Source of the DNA: Nocardioides glacieisoli
GTDB taxonomy: Bacteria; Actinomycetota; Actinomycetes; Propionibacteriales; Nocardioidaceae
Direction: 5' to 3'
Assembly: GCF_004137245.1 (NCBI RefSeq)
Contig: NZ_SDWS01000003.1
Coordinates: forward strand, 372,001 to 436,000
DNA length: 64,000 nucleotides
This document shows positions 60,193 through 64,000 of the stretch, piece by piece. The notes under the pieces were generated by a model. That model did no database searches, was not told the DNA's origin, and saw nothing but the letters and a program-made list of their open reading frames with translations. The position numbers were made by a program, and so were the translations under genes. Numbering within the stretch: position 1 is the first letter of the stretch; each line of letters begins with the position of its first letter.

Positions 60193-63100
60193 CCGAGCCC
60201 CAGACCACGCCGACCCGCGAGCCGGTGCGCATCGACACCCCCGAGGACCTGCGTGCCCTCATGGGCGCCGAGCACGCTGCCAGCGACGAGCAGTGGGCAG
60301 CCATCACCGCCCCGCTCCGTCCGACGGTCGTGGTGGCCGGTGCCGGCAGCGGCAAGACGACCCTGATGGCGCAGCGCGTCGTCTGGCTGGTCGCGACCGG
60401 CAAGGTCCGGCCCGAGGAGGTCCTCGGCCTCACCTTCACCACCAAGGCCGCCGCCGAGCTGCGCCACCGGGTCACCGCCGCGCTCGGTGCCGCCGGCCTG
60501 CTCGACCGCTCGGTGGTCGCCGAGGGCGAGGACGTCCTCGAGCCGACGGTCGCGACCTACCACGCCTACGCCGCCACGCTCCTCACCGACCACGGCCTGC
60601 GGATCGGCCACGAGCCCGACACCCGGGTCGTGTCCGACGCCTCGCGCTACCAGCTCGGCGCCCGCGTGATCGAGCGCTTCACGGGCCACATCGAGCTGCT
60701 GACCGACCATCCCGCGACCGCCATCCAGAACCTCCTCGCCCTCGACGGCGCGATGAGTGAGCACCTCGTCGACGAGGACGACGTACGCCGCACCGACGAG
60801 GAGGCGCGCCGCGGCTTCGAGCGTGCTATCGCCGAGGAGGAAGCCGGCAAAGCCCGCAAGACCTATCTCGAGCCACCCGCGAAGGCGATCAACGCCATCG
60901 ACCGACGCGCCGAGCTGCTCCAGCTCGTCCACGGCTACCGCACCCTCAAGGCCGACCTCGGGCTGATGGACTTCGGCGACCAGATCGCCCTCGCGGCCAG
61001 GCTCGTCGACGACCAGCCCGAGGTGGGCGAGCTCGAGCGGGCGCGGTTCAAGGTCGTCATGCTGGACGAGTACCAGGACACCTCGGTCGCCCAGGCGACG
61101 ATGCTGGCGCGGCTCTTCGGCGGCGGCCACCCGGTGATGGCGGTCGGCGACCCCAACCAGGCGATCTACGGCTGGCGCGGTGCCTCGGTGTCCAACATCC
61201 TCAACTTCGCGGAGACCTTCCCGGCCGCCGACGGCGAGGCCGGCCGGCTCCCGCTGACGGTCAACCGCCGGTCCGACCGCCGCATCCTCGAGGTCGCCAA
61301 CCGGCTCGCCGAGCCGCTGCTGGCCGCCTACGGCGACAAGGTCGCCCGGCTCCGCGCGTCGGAGATCGCGGGCGAGGGTCGCGTCGAGGCCCACGTCTTC
61401 GAGCGGGCGTCCGACGAGCTGGCGTGGCTCGCCGCGTCGGTGCGCGAGGTCCACGACGCCGGGACCGCCTGGTCCGACATCGGTGTGCTGAGCCGCGACA
61501 ACGCGCAGGGGGAGGAGGTCTACGACACCCTGACCTCGGTCGGGATCCCGGTCGAGATCGTCGGACTCTCGGGCCTGATCCGCCTGCCCGAGGTCGCCGA
61601 GGTCGTCGCGACGCTGACCCTGATGCACGACGTCACGGCCAACTCCTCGATGCTCACCCTGCTGACCGGCCCGCGCTGGGCGATCGGTCCGCGCGACCTG
61701 AGGCTGCTGGCCATCCGCGCCGCCGAGATCGCAGGCGTACGCGGTCGCAGGGAGGCCGCGTCCGTCGCCGACCACCTGCTCCAGATCGCCGACGGGATCG
61801 ACGCCTCCGAGCTGCCGGCGCTGAGCGACGCCGTCGAATCGCCCGGCGAGGCGGCGTACTCCGCCGAGGCGCTCGACCGGTGCGCGCTCCTCGCCACCGA
61901 GCTGCGGCGGCTGCGCTCCCACGTCGGCGACCCGCTGCTCGACGTGGTGCGCCGGATCATCGACACCACCGGCGTCGACGTCGAGCTGGCGTCCGCGACG
62001 TCGCCCGCAGCGGCCGCGCGACGCGACAACCTCGACCTCTTCGTGAAGGCGGTCGCGGAGTTCCAGTCCGTCGACGGTGACGTGACGCTCCCGGCGCTGC
62101 TGGCCTACCTCACCGCAGAGGACGACCAGGGCAACGGCCTCGACGTCGCGACGCCGACCGCAGCCGACTCGGTCAAGCTGCTCACCGTCCACCGCGCCAA
62201 GGGCCTCGAGTGGTCGTCGGTCTTCTGCGTCGGCGTGGGAGAGACGAAGTTCCCGAGCAACCGCTCGCGCACCCTGTGGACCTCCTCGCCCGCCGTCCTG
62301 CCGGCACCGCTGCGTGGTGACCGCGCCGACCAGCCGCAGCTGGCCGGCCACGACAAGGCCGCCCTCGACGCCTACCGCGTCGCCACCAAGGCCCACGACG
62401 CCGAGGAGGAGCTGCGCCTCGGCTACGTCGCCTTCACCCGCGCGGCCCACCACCTCTCGGTGACGTCCTACGTCTGGGGCCAGCGCGCGACGCCGTTCGG
62501 CCCGTCCGACTACCAGGGCGTGGTGCGCGACCAGCTCGAGGAGTGGGGCGACCCGGTCGAGCACTGGCTGGAGAAGCCGCCGCCGAAGTCGCCGAACCCC
62601 AACGACGACGTCGACCCCTCCCGCCCGTGGCCGGTGCCGGGACCGGGGGAGGAGGCGAGCCGACGGCTGGCCGCCGCCGAGCTGGTCCGCAGCGTCGACG
62701 TGACCGCGCCCGACGCGGACCTCGACGTGGTCGAGGCCGCCCGGGTCGCGGAGTGGGACGACGACCTCGCGCAGCTCCTCGCCGAGGCGCGGGCCGAGCG
62801 CGCGGCCGTCGTCGACCTCGAGCTGCCCGACAGCCTGTCCGCCACCTCGGTCGCCCGACTGCGCGACGACCCCGAGGCCTTCGCCCGCGAGCTCGCCCGG
62901 CCGATGCCGCGCCCGCCGGCTCCCGCCGCCCGCTTCGGCACGGCGTTCCACGCCTGGGTCGAGCACCGGTTCGGCCAGCAGGCCCTCATCGAGCCCGACG
63001 AGCTGCCCGGTCGTGCCGACGCCGGCATCGACGACGAGGCCGACCTCGGCGAGGTGGTCAAGCGGTTCGAGGACGGTCCCTTCGGCGACCGCGCCCCCCA

Positions 63101-63401
63101 CGCCGTCGAGGCGCCCTTCGCGCTCGTCCTCTCCGGCCAGGTCGTCCGAGGCCGCATCGACGCGGTCTACGCAGAGCCTGCCAAGTCAGGCCGGGGCTTC
63201 CTCGTCGTCGACTGGAAGACCAGTCGCCACGAGACCTCCGACCCCCTCCAGCTCGCCCTCTACCGCCTCGCCTGGGCCGAGCTCACCGGCACGCCCCTCG
63301 ACCAGGTGCGCGCTGCGTTCCACTACGTGCGTTCGGGCCGCACGGTCGAGCCGCCCGACCTCCCCGACCGCGCCGGCCTGGAGAAGCTCCTCGACCTCTG
63401 A
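60189..63401 (+). CDS. adnB: AdnB, UvrD-like motor-nuclease subunit
   Basis: 1070 residues from GTG 60189, overlapping adnA by 4 bp. Motor motifs: VVVAGAGSGKTTLMAQR, VMLDEYQDTSVAQ, AVGDPNQAIYGWRGAS, LLTVHRAKGLEWSSVFC and GYVAFTRAAHHL. The C-terminal nuclease domain has FGTAFHAWVEHRF, RGRIDAVYAE, VVDWKTSRHETSDP and LALYRLAWAEL, the RecB H/D/DxK/Q-Y set. In mycobacteria AdnB is the driving motor of the heterodimer that replaces RecBCD. The gene pair is followed by the second repeat cluster. Confidence 0.94.
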   Translation: MTEPQTTPTREPVRIDTPEDLRALMGAEHAASDEQWAAITAPLRPTVVVAGAGSGKTTLMAQRVVWLVATGKVRPEEVLGLTFTTKAAAELRHRVTAALGAAGLLDRSVVAEGEDVLEPTVATYHAYAATLLTDHGLRIGHEPDTRVVSDASRYQLGARVIERFTGHIELLTDHPATAIQNLLALDGAMSEHLVDEDDVRRTDEEARRGFERAIAEEEAGKARKTYLEPPAKAINAIDRRAELLQLVHGYRTLKADLGLMDFGDQIALAARLVDDQPEVGELERARFKVVMLDEYQDTSVAQATMLARLFGGGHPVMAVGDPNQAIYGWRGASVSNILNFAETFPAADGEAGRLPLTVNRRSDRRILEVANRLAEPLLAAYGDKVARLRASEIAGEGRVEAHVFERASDELAWLAASVREVHDAGTAWSDIGVLSRDNAQGEEVYDTLTSVGIPVEIVGLSGLIRLPEVAEVVATLTLMHDVTANSSMLTLLTGPRWAIGPRDLRLLAIRAAEIAGVRGRREAASVADHLLQIADGIDASELPALSDAVESPGEAAYSAEALDRCALLATELRRLRSHVGDPLLDVVRRIIDTTGVDVELASATSPAAAARRDNLDLFVKAVAEFQSVDGDVTLPALLAYLTAEDDQGNGLDVATPTAADSVKLLTVHRAKGLEWSSVFCVGVGETKFPSNRSRTLWTSSPAVLPAPLRGDRADQPQLAGHDKAALDAYRVATKAHDAEEELRLGYVAFTRAAHHLSVTSYVWGQRATPFGPSDYQGVVRDQLEEWGDPVEHWLEKPPPKSPNPNDDVDPSRPWPVPGPGEEASRRLAAAELVRSVDVTAPDADLDVVEAARVAEWDDDLAQLLAEARAERAAVVDLELPDSLSATSVARLRDDPEAFARELARPMPRPPAPAARFGTAFHAWVEHRFGQQALIEPDELPGRADAGIDDEADLGEVVKRFEDGPFGDRAPHAVEAPFALVLSGQVVRGRIDAVYAEPAKSGRGFLVVDWKTSRHETSDPLQLALYRLAWAELTGTPLDQVRAAFHYVRSGRTVEPPDLPDRAGLEKLLDL

Positions 63402-63410
63402 GGTCCCGGC

Positions 63411-63683
63411 CGAGCGGTGCGTGAGGAGGATTCCGGGGCCGCCGCATCCTCGTCACACACCGCTCCTCGGCGCGCCGCCGTACGGCACGCCTGTGAGCGG
63501 TGGGTCAGGAGGATCCCGACGGTAGGAAATCCCTCTCACGCACCGCCCGGGCGGTGGTCCAGCCACACTCCCGCGCCAGGAAACGTGGCTCCACCACCGC
63601 CCGCCGGCGCGGCGTACGCCGACAAGCCAGCGAGCGGTGGTCCAGCCACATTCCTGTGTCGGAGAATGTGGCTGGACCACCGC
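63411..63683. repeat. Second cluster of four palindromic repeat units
   Basis: Units: 63411-63465 (type B), 63495-63548 (type B), 63549-63602 (type A) and 63634-63683 (type A with a perfect 20-bp stem, arms 63634-63653 and 63664-63683, 10-nt loop). Self-complementary spacers GCCGTACGGC (63477-63486) and GGCGTACGCC (63611-63620) separate pairs. The cluster fills the convergent junction of adnB and deoD. Arms match those of the 27604-27888 cluster. Confidence 0.82.
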
Positions 63684-63701
63684 CCAACCACGGAGTCGAC
63701 G

Positions 63702-64000
63702 TCAGGCCAGTGCAGCCGTGAGCGCGATCTCGACCATCTCGCCGAAGGTCTGCTCACGCTCCTGCGAGGTCGTCTCCTCGCCGGTGACGATGTGGTCGGA
63801 GACGGTGCAGATCGCGAGCGCCCTGCGGCGGTGCTTCGCGGCGAGCGTGTAGAGCCCGCTGGCCTCCATCTCCACGCCCAGGACGCCGTACTTCACCATC
63901 TCGCCGAGCAGCTCGGGGCGGGCGGGGTAGAACGAGTCGCTGGAGAAGATCAGGCCGACGTGGAAGGGCGAGCCACCCTCGCGCGACTCGGCCGCCTCGA
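63702..64000 (-). CDS. deoD: DeoD-type purine nucleoside phosphorylase (5' end beyond window)
   Basis: C-terminal ~98 residues only; the frame is open to the window end. [38 protein letters not shown] and [19 protein letters not shown] are diagnostic of hexameric PNP, including the Glu of VEMEASGLY (ribose binding) and Asp of TVSDH (base recognition). It splits purine nucleosides with phosphate for salvage. It converges on adnB; the repeat cluster lies between. Confidence 0.93.
   Translation of the reverse strand, partial: EAAESREGGSPFHVGLIFSSDSFYPARPELLGEMVKYGVLGVEMEASGLYTLAAKHRRRALAICTVSDHIVTGEETTSQEREQTFGEMVEIALTAALA

Noticed and set aside
63411..63683. Possible CRISPR array
   Set aside because: Units are hairpins of two kinds with variable spacing and no unique equal-length spacers; there are no cas genes.
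27604..63683. Integrative or mobile element bounded by the repeat clusters
   Set aside because: No integrase, transposase, tRNA target or att-like direct repeats were seen, and the second cluster lies beyond the core adnAB genes.

Overview
The window is very GC-rich, with C or G at almost every third codon position and many GTG starts. Its gene content is typical of a high-GC actinobacterium: MoeZ next to a DUF3107 protein, AdnAB, DUF5302, two DUF1707 proteins, and promoters of the leaderless TANNNT type. A member of the Nocardioidaceae is a reasonable guess, but this is inference from gene content and base composition. No rRNA, tRNA, insertion sequence or prophage was seen.

Layout. 1-5752: sugar ABC transporter (ATPase cut by the window edge, permease, binding lipoprotein) followed by a Gfo/Idh/MocA dehydrogenase and a TIM-barrel epimerase, a sugar or polyol uptake and oxidation unit. 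5781-15523: short independent genes (paired DUF1707 proteins, MaoC-type hydratase, sulfotransferase, methyltransferases, MFS exporter, phosphatases, P-loop and nucleotidyltransferase proteins, SDR), many started by leaderless promoters. 15584-21542: an old actinobacterial core block also known from mycobacteria (ParA, DEAD-box helicase, ferritin-like protein, DUF3107, TetR, MoeZ). 21601-27581: a secreted serine protease, then seven overlapping genes (DUF4129, MoxR, DUF58, membrane proteins, alkyltransferase-like protein, acyltransferase). 56953-63401: the AdnA and AdnB motor-nucleases, which in mycobacteria lie close to the same core block. 63702-64000: the 3' end of a purine nucleoside phosphorylase.

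About 29 kb sits between the alkyltransferase/acyltransferase genes and adnAB. It holds a nucleobase catabolic island: an FdrA-DUF1116-DUF2877 carbamoyltransferase set, a PucR-type regulator, one tightly coupled operon of a UraA-like permease, a three-subunit molybdenum hydroxylase, a CoxG-like factor and an amidase, a HyuA/HyuB pair, and carbamate kinase next to a barbiturase/cyanuric acid hydrolase family enzyme. Together they suggest an oxidative pyrimidine pathway: uracil to barbiturate (Mo hydroxylase), to ureidomalonate (barbiturase), then phosphorolysis by the FdrA complex to malonamate plus carbamoyl phosphate, ATP formation by carbamate kinase, and release of malonate by the amidase. 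This is a hypothesis from gene content, but each step has a candidate enzyme.

Non-coding structure is also notable. Two clusters of related hairpin repeats (27604-27888 and 63411-63683) fill convergent gene junctions about 36 kb apart. Other long near-perfect palindromes follow gene ends, and a gene-free stretch at 42203-42696 carries promoter-like and terminator-like signals that could bound an untranslated RNA.
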